A stretch of 64,000 nucleotides of DNA from Enterobacillus tribolii (GTDB taxonomy: Bacteria; Pseudomonadota; Gammaproteobacteria; Enterobacterales; Enterobacteriaceae). A program made the position numbers and the translations under genes. The DNA is taken from positions 233,162-297,161 of the forward strand of contig NZ_QRAP01000001.1 in NCBI RefSeq assembly GCF_003363015.1, written 5' to 3'. Below, piece by piece: positions 46,523 through 56,851 of the stretch (positions within the stretch are counted from its first letter, which is position 1; every line of letters begins with the position of its first letter). The notes beneath the pieces are model-generated. The model ran no database searches. It saw nothing but the letters and a program-made list of their open reading frames with translations, and was not told the origin of the DNA.

Positions 46523-47035
46523 TTATTTTTTGTACTTTGCGTTCAGCGCGTCCAGTTTATCCCCGGTCTGCTCTTGTAATACCAGTGACTGCCTCTGCAG
46601 CAGCGCCATCTCTTTTTTATCCTCTGCCGATGCATCCGGCTTCAGATACAGTTCGTGAAGTTTGATAGCCAACATATTCCCCTGATAAATATCAAGACGA
46701 AGCTGCTGAACTTCACTGCTTTTAAGCGCTAAAGCGGACAACGACGCGTTAGCTGATTCAAACATCGCTTTAGACTTGGTCATCACGGCATTTATGGCGG
46801 CTTTATCACCGTTTCTGCCGAGTTTAACCAGTTCATCCCTGACGCCGACGGCGCTGCTGTTCGCGGTATTGATCACCGGGTTCAGCACGGCCAGATCGGT
46901 ACGGATATCCGCATCGCTTTGCACCGAGAGGGTATCCGGCTTGGCCGCCATATTGCCGGCGGCGGCCGTTGGGGCCTCATCGCAACCGGACAACAGTAAC
47001 GCTGAAGCCAACAGGGCAGTGAGAAACTTTGACAT
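46523..47035 (-). CDS. Lipoprotein of unknown function
   Basis: A 170 aa predicted lipoprotein: signal peptide MSKFLTALLASALLLSGC with lipobox LLSGC (Cys18), then an Ala-rich linker and a largely helical domain (VRDELVKLGRNGDKAAINAV, YLKPDASAEDKKEMALLQRQ). Asp at position +2 after the Cys (CDE) suggests retention in the inner membrane by the Lol rule. I do not recognise the family. It lies downstream of fetB, 40 bp away on the same strand, so it may be cotranscribed with fetAB. Confidence 0.75.
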   Translation of the reverse strand: MSKFLTALLASALLLSGCDEAPTAAAGNMAAKPDTLSVQSDADIRTDLAVLNPVINTANSSAVGVRDELVKLGRNGDKAAINAVMTKSKAMFESANASLSALALKSSEVQQLRLDIYQGNMLAIKLHELYLKPDASAEDKKEMALLQRQSLVLQEQTGDKLDALNAKYKK

Positions 47036-47075
47036 AACGGATCCTTGTTAACCAAAAAGTGTGTGCAGAACGCGC

Positions 47076-47840
47076 TTACTTCACCAACAATTGCGCCCTG
47101 CTTGAGTAAAACCGGGCATACGCCAGATAGCCGGCAATAATGGTCGACAGGCTGGCCGTCGAGAGCAGCATAAACGTGACCATAATCTGGTAACGGATGG
47201 CCTTCACCGGATCGATACCGGCAAAGATCAGCCCGGACATCATACCCGGTAAACTGACTAATCCCACCGTTTTAGCGGAGTCTACCGTCGGAATCAGCGC
47301 CGCGCGGATGCTGTTGCGGATTATCGCGCCGGAAGATTGCTTCGGCGTGGCGCCGAGGCTCAGCATTTCCTGCACCTTCTGCCGTTCGTCGGCGAAACGC
47401 TGGCGCAGGTTGTTGTAGCACAGCCCGACGGCAACCATGGCGTTGCCGGCGATCATGCCGGAGATCGGGATAACCTGCATCGGCGTAAACTCAATCGAGC
47501 CGCTGAAGATCAACACGGCCAGCGTCAGCCCGGTGCCCGTTACGATGGCAATCAGGGAAATAACGAAAGCATTGTCCAGATTCTTGCTGCGCTTTTTGGC
47601 GTTCCAGGCGGCGTTGACGCAGATGAACAGCACCATCAGCAGCGTCAGAACGGCATGGTCGACGTTGAAAATGTACTTCAGCACATAGCCGACGATGATG
47701 AGCTGGATAATGGCGCGGGTAATGCTCCAGAGAATGTCCTTCTCCAGCCCCAGTTTTTCCTTGCCGCTGATCAGCAGGGCGATGACCACCAATGCCAGCG
47801 CCATCAGCAGGGACTGGTCGGTGATATTGAGATCACTCAT
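47076..47840 (-). CDS. fetB: FetB, iron-export ABC transporter permease
   Basis: Permease of the FetAB system, which in E. coli helps resist oxidative stress by exporting iron. 254 aa with about seven membrane segments. Family stretches are FTPMQVIPISGMIAGNAMVA, EMLSLGATPKQSSGAIIRNS and GLVSLPGMMSGLIFAGIDPV. The frame is open 36 codons upstream inside fetA; ATG 47840 gives the family start and an 8 bp overlap with fetA. Confidence 0.93.
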   Translation of the reverse strand: MSDLNITDQSLLMALALVVIALLISGKEKLGLEKDILWSITRAIIQLIIVGYVLKYIFNVDHAVLTLLMVLFICVNAAWNAKKRSKNLDNAFVISLIAIVTGTGLTLAVLIFSGSIEFTPMQVIPISGMIAGNAMVAVGLCYNNLRQRFADERQKVQEMLSLGATPKQSSGAIIRNSIRAALIPTVDSAKTVGLVSLPGMMSGLIFAGIDPVKAIRYQIMVTFMLLSTASLSTIIAGYLAYARFYSSRAQLLVK

Positions 47841-48492
47841 GTGCGGCCTCCGCGGCGACAGGTTGCATGTGAAAGACATGACTGGCCGAATGAATTTCAT
47901 CACTGTTATGGGAAATCCACAACACGCCCAGTTGGTGTTCCTGAACAAGCTCGTCGATCAATTGATGAACGATCTGCTTATTGTCATCGTCGAGGGCGCT
48001 GGTGACTTCATCAAGCAGCAGCACCTCCGGCAGGTATTGCAGGTTACGCAGCAGGGCGACGCGTTGTTTCTCCCCGCCGGAAAGTTCATCGATGGTTTTG
48101 TACACGATGCCGGCATCCAGATGAAGGCGCAGCAGGCCCTGCCGGATTTTTTCCTCGTCGGCGCGCTGCCCGCGGATGAGATAGGGAAAAGCCAGGTTGT
48201 CCATCACCGTGCTGCCGAACAGCAGCGGGGTCTGAAAGCAGTAGGAAACCCGTTTCCGGTACTCTTCCGGCTTCAGCGTCCGGCTTTCCGCGCCGCTCAG
48301 GATCACCGTGCCGGAGGTCGGCTCCAGCAGCGTGGCGGCGATTTTCAACAGCGTACTTTTTCCGCAGCCGGAAGGGCCGGTGATAATGCACAGTTCGCCG
48401 CGGTTCAGCGTGAGGGATACATCGTCGAGAATTTTGCGGTCATCGGCGATAAAGCCGATGTTCCTGAGTTCGAGCAGCGTTTTCTCCGGCAT
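47833..48492 (-). CDS. fetA: FetA, iron-export ABC transporter ATPase
   Basis: ATP-binding partner of FetB, 219 aa. Walker A is GPSGCGKST (near residue 38), the signature LSGGEKQRVALLRNLQYLPE, and Walker B VLLLDEVTSALDDDN. The unusual ELSGGEKQR plus RNLQYLPEVLLLDE wording matches YbbL/FetA. It overlaps fetB by 8 bp, so the pair is translationally coupled. Confidence 0.93.
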   Translation of the reverse strand: MPEKTLLELRNIGFIADDRKILDDVSLTLNRGELCIITGPSGCGKSTLLKIAATLLEPTSGTVILSGAESRTLKPEEYRKRVSYCFQTPLLFGSTVMDNLAFPYLIRGQRADEEKIRQGLLRLHLDAGIVYKTIDELSGGEKQRVALLRNLQYLPEVLLLDEVTSALDDDNKQIVHQLIDELVQEHQLGVLWISHNSDEIHSASHVFHMQPVAAEAAHE

Positions 48493-48519
48493 TTTGCTTG
48501 TCCGTTGCCATTGAGGAAG

Positions 48520-48537
48520 CCGCCCCCGCAGGGGCGG
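48520..48537 (-). terminator. Hairpin downstream of pyrC
   Basis: CCGCCCC-CGCA-GGGGCGG, a 7 bp GC stem between the pyrC stop and the fetA start. On the minus strand it is followed by CTTCCTC rather than a clean T-run. Confidence 0.6.
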
Positions 48538-48546
48538 TGATGTTGT

Positions 48547-49593
48547 TTAGTCTTTGATGCGCCAGGTGACGGTTTCACCGGCGAGGAAGGGGATCAGCAT
48601 GTCGTCGCCGGCGTTGATGCTTGCTTCGATCGTCTCTTCTTCGCGGATCAGTTCGATGAAATCCGGGTTGACCGGCAGGCCGTAGAATGCCGGGCCGTTC
48701 AGCGAGCAGAAGGCTTCCAGATGCTGCAACGCGCCTTCCTGTTCGAATACCGTGGCATACGCCTGCAGGGCGCTGGGTGCGTTGAATACGCCGGCACAGC
48801 CGCAGGATGACTCTTTGCGGCCACGTACGTGCGGCGCGGAGTCGGTGCCCAGGAAAAAGCGCGGGTTGCCGCTGGCGATAACCTTACGCAGCGCTTCCTG
48901 ATGCACGCTGCGCTTCAGGATCGGCAGGCAATACAGGTGCGGACGTATGCCGCCGACCAGCATGTGGTTACGGTTAAACATCAGGTGCTGCGGCGTGATT
49001 GTCGCTGCAAGGAAATGGTCGCCTTCGCTGACGAACTGCGCCGCTTCACGGGTGGTGATGTGTTCGAATACCACCTTCAGTTCAGGAAATTGGCGGCGCA
49101 GCGGCATCATCACCTGTTCGATGAAGCGGGCTTCGCGATCGAAGATATCTACGTCGGCGTGCGTGACTTCGCCGTGAACCAGCAGCGGCATGCCGATTTT
49201 CTGCATTTGCTCAAGCAGCGGATAAATGCCCGGCACGGAGGTCACGCCGTGGCTGGAGTTGGTCGTCGCGTTTGCGGGATAAAGCTTGGCGGCGGTGAAC
49301 ACGCCTTCCTGATGGCCACGTACCAGTTCGTCGGCGGCCAGATGATCGGTAAGGTAGCAGGTCATCAGCGGCGTAAAGTCGTGACCGCCGGGCAGGGCGT
49401 CCAGAATACGCTGACGGTAGGCCCGGGCCTGATCCACGCTGGTCACCGGCGGCACCAGGTTAGGCATCACAATCGCGCGCCCGAAGTGACGGCTGGTATA
49501 GGGCAGTACCGTTTTCAGCATGTGATCATCGCGCAGATGCAGGTGCCAGTCATCGGGACGGTGAATTTTTAATGAATGATGCATGACGGTCAT
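48547..49593 (-). CDS. pyrC: PyrC, dihydroorotase
   Basis: Zinc enzyme that cyclises carbamoyl aspartate to dihydroorotate in pyrimidine synthesis; 348 aa. Metal-binding elements are visible: HLHLRD near the N-terminus, the carbamylated Lys in [20 protein letters not shown], and the Asp in LGTDSAPH. The frame is open 38 codons upstream; the ATG at 49593 has GGAG seven bases before. In E. coli pyrC is regulated by CTP through start-site switching; the leader hairpin could not be confirmed here. Confidence 0.97.
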   Translation of the reverse strand: MTVMHHSLKIHRPDDWHLHLRDDHMLKTVLPYTSRHFGRAIVMPNLVPPVTSVDQARAYRQRILDALPGGHDFTPLMTCYLTDHLAADELVRGHQEGVFTAAKLYPANATTNSSHGVTSVPGIYPLLEQMQKIGMPLLVHGEVTHADVDIFDREARFIEQVMMPLRRQFPELKVVFEHITTREAAQFVSEGDHFLAATITPQHLMFNRNHMLVGGIRPHLYCLPILKRSVHQEALRKVIASGNPRFFLGTDSAPHVRGRKESSCGCAGVFNAPSALQAYATVFEQEGALQHLEAFCSLNGPAFYGLPVNPDFIELIREEETIEASINAGDDMLIPFLAGETVTWRIKD

Positions 49594-49792
49594 GGCTAAA
49601 CTCCGGCTGACGGTGACGTAAAAGAGGGAATTTGTGGCGGGGAGTAAGGATAAGCGGAAACCGTGCCGGATGCATCCCTTTGTTACCGCTGAAGAACAAA
49701 TTCCCATCAGCCGGGATTATGGCGTACTCTAAAACAAGGGTTTTCTACAATGGATCGGGCCGCGTTGCCCTAAATAATGAAGGGGAGTGTAT

Positions 49793-50083
49793 ATGAGTGA
49801 AGTTCGCGTTGTTGCCATGTTAACCGCCAAACCTGAGTTCAGCGCAGACATTCGCGCCGCGGTGGAACGCGTCGTGGAGCCGAGCCGGGAAGAGACGGGG
49901 AATATCCGCTATGACCTGCACGAAGACAGGGAGCATCCGGGCACCTATGTGTTCTTTGAAATATGGGCGTCGGATGAGGCGCTGAAATACCATGATCAAA
50001 CGGCACACTTCCGCAGATTCGTTCAGGATGTTGACGGTAAGCTGGAACTGCTGGAGATCAGGAAGTTGGACCAGATTGCCTGA
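49793..50083 (+). CDS. Antibiotic biosynthesis monooxygenase (ABM) domain protein
   Basis: A 96 aa single-domain protein of the ABM/YgiN type, a dimeric ferredoxin-like fold that can act on quinols or other aromatics without cofactor. Features are VRVVAMLTAKPEFSADIRAA, EETGNIRYDLHEDREHPGTY and FFEIWASDEALKYHDQTAHF, including the conserved His that follows. GGGGAG before the ATG at 49793 sets the start over a GTG two codons earlier. Monocistronic; substrate unknown. Confidence 0.85.
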   Translation: MSEVRVVAMLTAKPEFSADIRAAVERVVEPSREETGNIRYDLHEDREHPGTYVFFEIWASDEALKYHDQTAHFRRFVQDVDGKLELLEIRKLDQIA

Positions 50084-50099
50084 TTAACGGGAGAAATGC

Positions 50100-50157
50100 C
50101 AGTCTCCGGGAGCTGAGGATTTCCGTCATGCTCATTGCATCATGCAGCCGGAGACTG
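50100..50157. repeat. Inverted repeat after the ABM gene
   Basis: CAGTCTCCGG (50100-50109) and CCGGAGACTG (50148-50157) are perfect 10 bp inverted repeats around 38 bp that contain further CATG-rich inverted pieces. It could fold into a long hairpin and end the ABM transcript, though no T-run follows. Confidence 0.6.
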
Positions 50158-50351
50158 TGCAGGCATGATAGCGATTTATAGGAATAATACTAGATGTTAA
50201 AGCTGGTTTTTGAATGTCGCCTGATATAAAACTTCTTTTTCGAATAAAATAACGACGTTTGTATCTATTGTATTATTATAATATGAATTTTACGCCGCAT
50301 TGGCGTTAATCGTTTTAACAAATTACGCCGCCCCCGCATCAGTATTGGAAT
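50158..50351. other. AT-rich spacer before the rne terminator
   Basis: About 190 bp with no ORF or structure recognised. Confidence 0.4.
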
Positions 50352-50381
50352 AAAAAAACCCGCCTGTTAAGCGGGTTTTTT
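50352..50381 (-). terminator. rne terminator (bidirectional form)
   Basis: AACCCGC-CTGTTAA-GCGGGTT with a T-run on both strands (AAAAAAA at 50352-50358 and TTTTT at 50377-50381). It ends rne on the minus strand and could also stop rightward transcripts. Confidence 0.93.
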
Positions 50382-50413
50382 GTGGGTCAGGGCTAACTCG
50401 TCAGCCTGCGGTT

Positions 50414-53400
50414 TTATACCGCCGGAGGCTTGGTAGCCGGTGCCGTGGCCTGATTGGACGCGGCGTGACCGCCTGCACCGCCTTTGCCATGGAAATCGAA
50501 TTCCGGGCGCTGCCAGGTGCTGGTCACGGCGGGCTGAGGAACGTAATCCGGCGCCGGTGCTTTGGTCATCGGTGCGGAAGCGTGCGTGTTATTACGCTGC
50601 GTGGCGACGATGCTTTCACCTGCGGGTACGGTCGTTGCCGGCCGGACGTCCGCAATGATTGCCGGGCGTACTTCTTGCGCTTCAACGACAGCCGGAACGT
50701 CAGCAACAGGCTGAGCTACTGCTTCGGTTACCGCTTCCGGAACCACAGGCTCCTGGGCAGGTGCTTGCGCAACAGGGGTCTTCTCCTGAGCTTCCGCCTC
50801 CTGATTCACCGTTTCCTGCGTTTCTGTTTCCTGAGCTTCTGTTTCCGGAGCTTCTGTTTCCGGAACAACAGCGTCTTCCACAGCATCCTCTGCTGCAGCA
50901 TCTCCTTTCGCAACAACGGCGTCTTCCTGCGGTGCCGGGACATCGTCCTGGTGCGTGAATGACGGGTGTTCCGTTTCCGGTGCTGCTTCAACGTCAGGTT
51001 GCTCTGCAACGGTTTCGTTTGCCGGCGCCGCGTCAGCGGAGGTGTTGTCGCCGGAGACGAACGGTTGCACCGGTGTTTCAACAACGGCTTCAACCGGCGC
51101 GTTTACCTGCTCAGCGATGGTTTCAACAACCGGCTGTGCGATCGGGGCGGCTTCTGCCACCGGCATCACGGAGGTAACGGCATCCTGCTGCTCTGCCTGA
51201 TTTTCCGTTTGAGCGACAGGGTAACGCACCCATACCTTGCCGGAAGCCATTTCCGGAGAGGCGACAGCCAGCGCCAGCGGCATCGGCGATCTGGACGGAT
51301 AGCGCTCGTCACGGTAACGGCGGCGACGCTGACCACTTACCCGCAGATGACGCGGTGAGCGGCGTGAACGACGCGGCATGCCGTTTTCGCTGTTGCGGTT
51401 TTCACGGTTATCTTCACCGTTCTCCGCGTTGTCGGCGCTTTCCTGAGCCACTGCAACCGGCAGAGCGGCGACCGGTGCGTCCGCAACAACGGCGGGAACC
51501 GGCGCCGGCGCAGTCAGAGCGGGCAGCGCTGCGGTTTCGGCAGATGCTGCTTCGCTGGTGATGCGTACTTTCTGCGTCAACTGACGGCGTTGGCGGCGCG
51601 GAGTGACCTGCTGCGTTTCTTCCGCACTGCTGTCGTCGGTTTCTTCTGCGGCGCTCTCCAGGACTTTCACTTCCTGCTGGGCCTGACGTTTTTCCTCCTG
51701 ACGACGGCGCTGGCGCTCGTTACGCTGCTCACGGCGCTGTTGCTGCTGTTCGTCACGGGGAGCCGTATCGCGGGAAGAAGATGCTTTCACTTCTTCCTGA
51801 GCCGGTGCGGTTTCTGCTGCCTGACGCTTATTATTGCGACGGGAATCATCACGGTTGCCGCGTTCACCGCCGTTGCGCTCGCCGCGCTCCTTGCGGTTGC
51901 CCTGACGGCGGTTGTTGCGACGGTCCTGATTCTGGCGGCGTGATTCACCGGCGTTGCTGCTTTCTTCGGTTTTTTCGCTTTGAACCGCGGCGTCATCATC
52001 GCCGGAGAACATGTTCTTCAGCGCGCCGAAGAAGCGGCTTAACAGGCCCGGCTGTGCAGCAGCAGGCGCAGGCGTTTTCGCTGCCGGCTTGCTTCTGGGC
52101 GCTTTGGCCTCAACGGCGACCGGCTCCGGCGCTTCCGTTACCGGCGGCGCTTCAACCTGCAAACTGAACGTCGCCAGCGCAGGCTGTTCAGGACGCTTGC
52201 GCTCCAGCGGCGCATCATCTTCCGATGCCTGATTCTCCGCTTCATGCAACTGCGGCAGCATATAGCTCAGGATATTGGTGCCTTCGCCTTTACGTACGCG
52301 CACCACGGAGTAGTGCGGGGTCTGCATCTGGTCGTTAGGCACGACGATGACTTTAACGCCGCTCTGACGCTTCTCGATGGCGCCGACGGAGTCGCGCTTC
52401 TCGTTAAGCAGGTAAGAGGCGACCGGCACCGGAACAATGGCATGAACTTCGCTGGTGTTCTCTTTCAGCGCTTCTTCTTCAATCAGACGCAGAATGGAGA
52501 GCGACAGGGATTCGTTGTCACGAACGGTGCCCGTGCCGTTACAGCGCGGACAAACGTGGTGGCTGGACTCGCCCAGCGACGGGCTGAGGCGCTGACGCGA
52601 CATCTCCAGCAGGCCGAAGCGGGAAATACGACCGATCTGAATACGGGCGCGGTCCTGGCGCACGGCGTCGCGCAGGCGGTTTTCCACCTCGCGCTGGTGG
52701 CGCACCGGCGTCATGTCGATAAAGTCGATGACGATCAGGCCGCCCAGGTCACGCAGGCGCAGCTGGCGGGCGATTTCGTCTGCGGCTTCCAGGTTGGTGT
52801 TGAACGCCGTTTCTTCGATGTCGCCGCCGCGGGTAGCGCGGGCGGAGTTGATATCGATGGCGGTCAGCGCCTCGGTGGTGTCGATAACGATAGAACCGCC
52901 GGACGGCAGACGCACTTCACGCTGGAAGGCGGACTCGATCTGCGATTCGATCTGATAGTGGCTGAACAGCGGAATTTCACCGGTGTACAGTTTGATTTTG
53001 CTGCTGAAATCCGGGCGACCCAGCGCGGCGATGTGCTCTTTCGCCAGATCGAGGATTTTCGGGTTATCGATCAGGATTTCGCCGATGTCCGGGCGCAGAT
53101 AATCGCGGAAGGCGCGGACGATCACGTTGCTTTCCTGGTGAATCAGGAACGGCGCGGAACGGCCTTCTGCGGCTTTCTTGATCGCTTCCCAGTGCCTCAG
53201 GCGGAACGAGAGGTCCCATTGCAGCGCGTCGGCGGATTTGCCTACGCCGGCGGTGCGGACGATAAGGCCCATGCCGTCCGGAACCTGCAGGGAGGAAAGC
53301 GCTTCTTTCAGTTCGGTGCGGTCGTCGCCTTCGATGCGGCGGGAGATACCGCCGGCACGCGGGTTGTTGGGCATCAGCACCAGATAGCTGCCTGCCAGGC

Positions 53401-53761
53401 TGATAAAGGTGGTTAACGCAGCGCCTTTGTTGCCGCGTTCTTCTTTATCTACCTGAACGATGACTTCCTGTCCTTCGCGCAGCACGTCTTTAATATTGGG
53501 GCGTCCGTGGGAAGAGTAATTTGCGGGAAAATACTCACGGGCGATTTCTTTCAGGGGGAGGAAACCGTGTCTTTCAGCGCCGTAATCGACGAAGGCTGCT
53601 TCGAGACTGGGTTCAACACGGGTGATCTTACCTTTGTAGATGTTGGCTTTTTTCTGCTCGTGGCCGGGGCTTTCGATATCCAGGTCATACAGACGCTGGC
53701 CGTCCACCAGGGCCACACGCAACTCTTCTTGCTGAGTTGCGTTAATCAACATTCTTTTCAT
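50414..53761 (-). CDS. rne: RNase E
   Basis: Essential endoribonuclease and degradosome scaffold, 1115 aa (E. coli 1061). The catalytic half is nearly that of E. coli: S1 domain (about 35-125), DNase I-like Asp residues in [13 protein letters not shown] and [11 protein letters not shown], and the zinc link CPRCNGTG. The disordered half has the membrane helix [17 protein letters not shown], Arg-rich RNA-binding parts ([20 protein letters not shown]) and a C-terminal PNPase-binding end. The acidic region holds ET/EA-rich microrepeats. The frame is open 46 codons upstream; [11 protein letters not shown] is the family start. Confidence 0.98.
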   Translation of the reverse strand: MKRMLINATQQEELRVALVDGQRLYDLDIESPGHEQKKANIYKGKITRVEPSLEAAFVDYGAERHGFLPLKEIAREYFPANYSSHGRPNIKDVLREGQEVIVQVDKEERGNKGAALTTFISLAGSYLVLMPNNPRAGGISRRIEGDDRTELKEALSSLQVPDGMGLIVRTAGVGKSADALQWDLSFRLRHWEAIKKAAEGRSAPFLIHQESNVIVRAFRDYLRPDIGEILIDNPKILDLAKEHIAALGRPDFSSKIKLYTGEIPLFSHYQIESQIESAFQREVRLPSGGSIVIDTTEALTAIDINSARATRGGDIEETAFNTNLEAADEIARQLRLRDLGGLIVIDFIDMTPVRHQREVENRLRDAVRQDRARIQIGRISRFGLLEMSRQRLSPSLGESSHHVCPRCNGTGTVRDNESLSLSILRLIEEEALKENTSEVHAIVPVPVASYLLNEKRDSVGAIEKRQSGVKVIVVPNDQMQTPHYSVVRVRKGEGTNILSYMLPQLHEAENQASEDDAPLERKRPEQPALATFSLQVEAPPVTEAPEPVAVEAKAPRSKPAAKTPAPAAAQPGLLSRFFGALKNMFSGDDDAAVQSEKTEESSNAGESRRQNQDRRNNRRQGNRKERGERNGGERGNRDDSRRNNKRQAAETAPAQEEVKASSSRDTAPRDEQQQQRREQRNERQRRRQEEKRQAQQEVKVLESAAEETDDSSAEETQQVTPRRQRRQLTQKVRITSEAASAETAALPALTAPAPVPAVVADAPVAALPVAVAQESADNAENGEDNRENRNSENGMPRRSRRSPRHLRVSGQRRRRYRDERYPSRSPMPLALAVASPEMASGKVWVRYPVAQTENQAEQQDAVTSVMPVAEAAPIAQPVVETIAEQVNAPVEAVVETPVQPFVSGDNTSADAAPANETVAEQPDVEAAPETEHPSFTHQDDVPAPQEDAVVAKGDAAAEDAVEDAVVPETEAPETEAQETETQETVNQEAEAQEKTPVAQAPAQEPVVPEAVTEAVAQPVADVPAVVEAQEVRPAIIADVRPATTVPAGESIVATQRNNTHASAPMTKAPAPDYVPQPAVTSTWQRPEFDFHGKGGAGGHAASNQATAPATKPPAV

Positions 53762-54377
53762 CTTAAACTTACTCGTTATTTTTTCATTGGTCACTAAGCT
53801 GCGGGCAGAATAACGTTCTGGGCGGGAGGGAAAACCGACGGCCCCGAGTCTTATCGCAAAGTCGTCAACCTCACGGTTGTCGCCTGCATAGGGGCGCATT
53901 ATTTCGGTGAGCCCGCGTTTCTTTGTGAAAAGCAGCGCTCTTTATCAGGATATTGTCGCGAAAAAAGGCGGCACTCCCGATCCCATATTACCGGCCAGAC
54001 TGCTACCCGCAGCCCGCTAATTGCTTGATTTCACATCGCGTCTTACGCCATTGCTGCGCTTTGTGACATCTTGCAAACACACAATTTCCGGCGTTTTATT
54101 CATCTTCACGGGAAGATGACACAAAAATGAACGCGGAAGTCACCGCATTATTCCACCTCAGAGTAGCAGATAGCAAGGTGACTTTTCTTCCCGGACGGAA
54201 GATTCTTCTTATGGAGTAAAGCCCGGCAGGCGGGAAACGGTGATCTGGCGCAACATAATGAAATGTCACAGCGTCCCGTAACTTAAGAAATTAATGTTCC
54301 GCCCGCGGAAGGTTAATGTTTTTTCACTGATAAAAAAGAGGTGGCGCGCTAAAGTCAGCCTCTTTAGAATCGCGCCC
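53762..54377. promoter_or_regulatory. rne 5' leader and divergent rne/rluC promoter region
   Basis: 616 bp between the rne and rluC starts. In E. coli rne has a 361-nt 5' leader with hairpins through which RNase E controls its own mRNA. The conserved-looking, GC-rich and pairing-rich part next to rne (about 53790-53930) is the likely equivalent, and the rest holds promoters. No ORF is convincing. Confidence 0.65.
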
Positions 54378-55337
54378 ATGAATACGAATAATGTCACAGT
54401 TCAGTTAGTCACGATTGCCGATGACGAGGCGGGGCAGCGCATCGATAACTTTTTGCGCACCCGGCTCAAAGGCGTGCCGAAAAGCATGATTTACCGCATC
54501 GTGCGTAAAGGGGAAGTGCGGGTTAATAAAAAACGCATTAAACCGGAATATAAGTTGCAGGCCGGCGACGAGGTGCGGGTTCCGCCGGTGCGCGTGGCCG
54601 AGCGCGATGAAGCGCCGGTTTCCGCGCGCCTGGATAAAGTTGCCGCGCTTGATGACTGCATTCTTTATGAAGATGAAGTGCTGCTGGTGCTGAATAAGCC
54701 GTCGGGAACGGCGGTGCACGGCGGCAGCGGCCTGAGCTTCGGGGTGATCGAAGGGCTGCGCGCCCTGCGCCCTGAGGCGCGCTTCCTTGAGCTGGTGCAC
54801 CGGCTTGACCGCGAAACCTCCGGCGTGCTGCTGGTGGCCAAGAAACGCTCCGCGCTGCGTTCCCTGCATGAGCAACTGCGCCTGAAGGGAATGCAGAAAG
54901 ATTATCTGGCGCTGGTGCGCGGGCACTGGCAGTCGCACGTTAAGGCAGTGCAGGCGCCGTTGCTGAAAAACGTGTTGCAGAGCGGGGAGCGGATCGTGCG
55001 CGTTAACGCCGAAGGCAAGCCGTCGGAAACCCGGTTTAAGGTGGAAGAGCGTTTCGCGTTCGCCACGCTGGTGAAAGCCAGCCCTGTGACCGGCAGAACT
55101 CACCAGATCCGTGTTCACGCTCAGCATGCGGGGCATCCGATCGCCTTCGACGACCGTTACGGCGACCGGGAATTTGACGGACAACTGACGGAAACCGGCT
55201 TGAACCGGTTATTTCTGCACGCGGCGGCGCTGAGGTTTGAACACCCTGCCAGCGGCGAAACGATGCGAATTGAGGCGCCGATGGATAACACCCTGCGCCG
55301 CTGCCTGAGCGTGTTGCGGGACAAGTATAAGGCCTGA
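54378..55337 (+). CDS. rluC: RluC, 23S rRNA pseudouridine synthase
   Basis: Makes pseudouridine at 23S rRNA positions 955, 2504 and 2580. 319 aa, as E. coli. An S4-like domain ([20 protein letters not shown], about 20-39) precedes the catalytic domain with Asp144 in HRLDRETSG and the motifs [14 protein letters not shown] and [10 protein letters not shown]. The frame is open 28 codons upstream; ATG 54378 gives the family start, but its ribosome site is weak. Divergent from rne as in E. coli. Confidence 0.96.
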   Translation: MNTNNVTVQLVTIADDEAGQRIDNFLRTRLKGVPKSMIYRIVRKGEVRVNKKRIKPEYKLQAGDEVRVPPVRVAERDEAPVSARLDKVAALDDCILYEDEVLLVLNKPSGTAVHGGSGLSFGVIEGLRALRPEARFLELVHRLDRETSGVLLVAKKRSALRSLHEQLRLKGMQKDYLALVRGHWQSHVKAVQAPLLKNVLQSGERIVRVNAEGKPSETRFKVEERFAFATLVKASPVTGRTHQIRVHAQHAGHPIAFDDRYGDREFDGQLTETGLNRLFLHAAALRFEHPASGETMRIEAPMDNTLRRCLSVLRDKYKA

Positions 55338-55378
55338 TGCAGGCTCCGGCGTTTATCCGCCCAGAGCCTTACGCGCTT

Positions 55379-55972
55379 TTATTTTCCGGCGTGCAGTAAT
55401 GCATTCATGCCGTGGCGCAGCAAAAGCGCGTTCAGGGCGATAAGCGGCAGCCCGACCAGGGCGTTGGGGTCGTTTCCTTCCAGTTTTTCAAACAGCAGAA
55501 TGCCGGCGCCTTCGCTTTTGAAGCTGCCGGCGCAGTTCAGCGGCTGTTCCAGCGCGACGTAAGCACGGATTTCCTCTTCGCTTAATGACCGAAAGTGAAC
55601 GTGAAACGGTTCGCAAACCGTTTCCGTTTGCTGCGTTTGGCTGTTCAGCACGCACAGGCCGGTATAAAAGGTGATGCGTTGGCCGCTGGCCGCGCGCAGC
55701 TGGGCGTGCGCGTTTTCTTCCGTGTGGGGCTTGCCCGTGATATTGCCGTTAAGGACACACACCTGATCGGAGCCGATAATCAGGTGTGCGGGGTACTGCG
55801 CCGCCAGCGAGCGCGCTTTGTCATACGCCAGGCGCTGCACCAGCAGGTGGGCGCTTTCGCCCGGCAGCGGCGTTTCATCGGCCTGCGGCGCGGCGCATTC
55901 GAAGGACAGGGCCAGCTTCTCCAGCAGGGCGCGGCGGAACGGCGAGGTTGAAGCTAAAACAAGTGGTGACAT
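55379..55972 (-). CDS. yceF: YceF (Maf-like), 7-methyl-GTP pyrophosphatase
   Basis: House-cleaning nucleotide pyrophosphatase, 197 aa. Conserved elements: [19 protein letters not shown] (phosphate loop), AAPQADETP, the catalytic Asp in IIGSDQVC, and [19 protein letters not shown]. These read as the YceF rather than the YhdE subgroup. An upstream ATG six codons earlier is possible; MSPLVLAS is the family start. Convergent with rluC and divergent from yceD. Confidence 0.93.
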   Translation of the reverse strand: MSPLVLASTSPFRRALLEKLALSFECAAPQADETPLPGESAHLLVQRLAYDKARSLAAQYPAHLIIGSDQVCVLNGNITGKPHTEENAHAQLRAASGQRITFYTGLCVLNSQTQQTETVCEPFHVHFRSLSEEEIRAYVALEQPLNCAGSFKSEGAGILLFEKLEGNDPNALVGLPLIALNALLLRHGMNALLHAGK

Positions 55973-56113
55973 ATTTTTTCCGGAAACCATGGCGTAATTG
56001 AAGCAGTCATTTTAAACTGTCCGCCGCTCAGGAAGCGAATATTGGCGGAAAGGTGCGCGAATGCGCCTTTTCCTTTTGACTCTCTGTCGTTACAAAGTTA
56101 ATATGCGCGCCCT

Positions 56114-56635
56114 ATGCAAAAGGTAAAATTACCCTTGACCCTTGATCCAGTTCGCACGGCTCAGAAACGTTTGGATTACGTTGGTATCTACACGCCTGAA
56201 CAAGTGACGCGCGTTGCTGAATCTGTGGTCAGTGTGGACAGTGATGTCGCCGTTGAATTATCGTTTAACATCGATAACCAGCGGTTGGCGGTGATCACCG
56301 GGCAGTCGGACGTAACGGTAACGTTACGCTGTGAGCGCTGTAATCAACCGTTCCAACAGCATATCCATACAACGTATTGTTTTAGTCCGATCGTCAATGA
56401 CGAGCAGGCTGAAGCATTACCGGAAGAGTATGAGCCGATTGAAGTCAACGAGTTTGGCGAAATCGATCTGCTGGCGATGGTAGAAGATGAGATTATCATT
56501 ACTCTGCCCGTCGTTCCGGTGCATGAATCTGAACACTGTGAAGTGTCCGAAGCGGACATGGTGTTCGGCAAACTGCCTCCCGAGGCGGAGAAACCGAACC
56601 CGTTTGCCGTATTAGCCAGTTTAAAGCGTAAGTAA
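56114..56635 (+). CDS. yceD: YceD (DUF177), large-subunit biogenesis-associated protein
   Basis: Conserved protein of 173 aa encoded before rpmF in most bacteria and linked to 23S rRNA or large-subunit maturation in other organisms. It has the pattern [16 protein letters not shown] with the CxxC pair and an acidic middle ([20 protein letters not shown]), and ends [15 protein letters not shown]. rpmF follows after 16 bp. Confidence 0.95.
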   Translation: MQKVKLPLTLDPVRTAQKRLDYVGIYTPEQVTRVAESVVSVDSDVAVELSFNIDNQRLAVITGQSDVTVTLRCERCNQPFQQHIHTTYCFSPIVNDEQAEALPEEYEPIEVNEFGEIDLLAMVEDEIIITLPVVPVHESEHCEVSEADMVFGKLPPEAEKPNPFAVLASLKRK

Positions 56636-56651
56636 TCAAGGAGTAAGGTCA

Positions 56652-56822
56652 ATGGCCGTACAACAGAACAAAAAAACCCGCTCATGCCGTGGCATGCGTC
56701 GTTCTCACGATGCGCTGACCACTGCAACCGTCTCTGTTGACAAGGTTTCCGGTGAAACTCACCTGCGTCACCATGTCACTGCGGATGGTTACTACCGCGG
56801 TCGCAAGGTTATCAACAAGTAA
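56652..56822 (+). CDS. rpmF: RpmF, 50S ribosomal protein L32
   Basis: Ribosomal protein of 56 aa, missed by length filters. It reads [20 protein letters not shown] and ends [10 protein letters not shown]. It is one residue shorter than E. coli L32 and carries Cys12 where E. coli has Lys. AAGGAG lies before the ATG. It is the second gene of the yceD-rpmF-plsX-fab cluster. Confidence 0.97.
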   Translation: MAVQQNKKTRSCRGMRRSHDALTTATVSVDKVSGETHLRHHVTADGYYRGRKVINK

Positions 56823-56851
56823 TACCTGAACAGTATTATCAAGGCGATACC

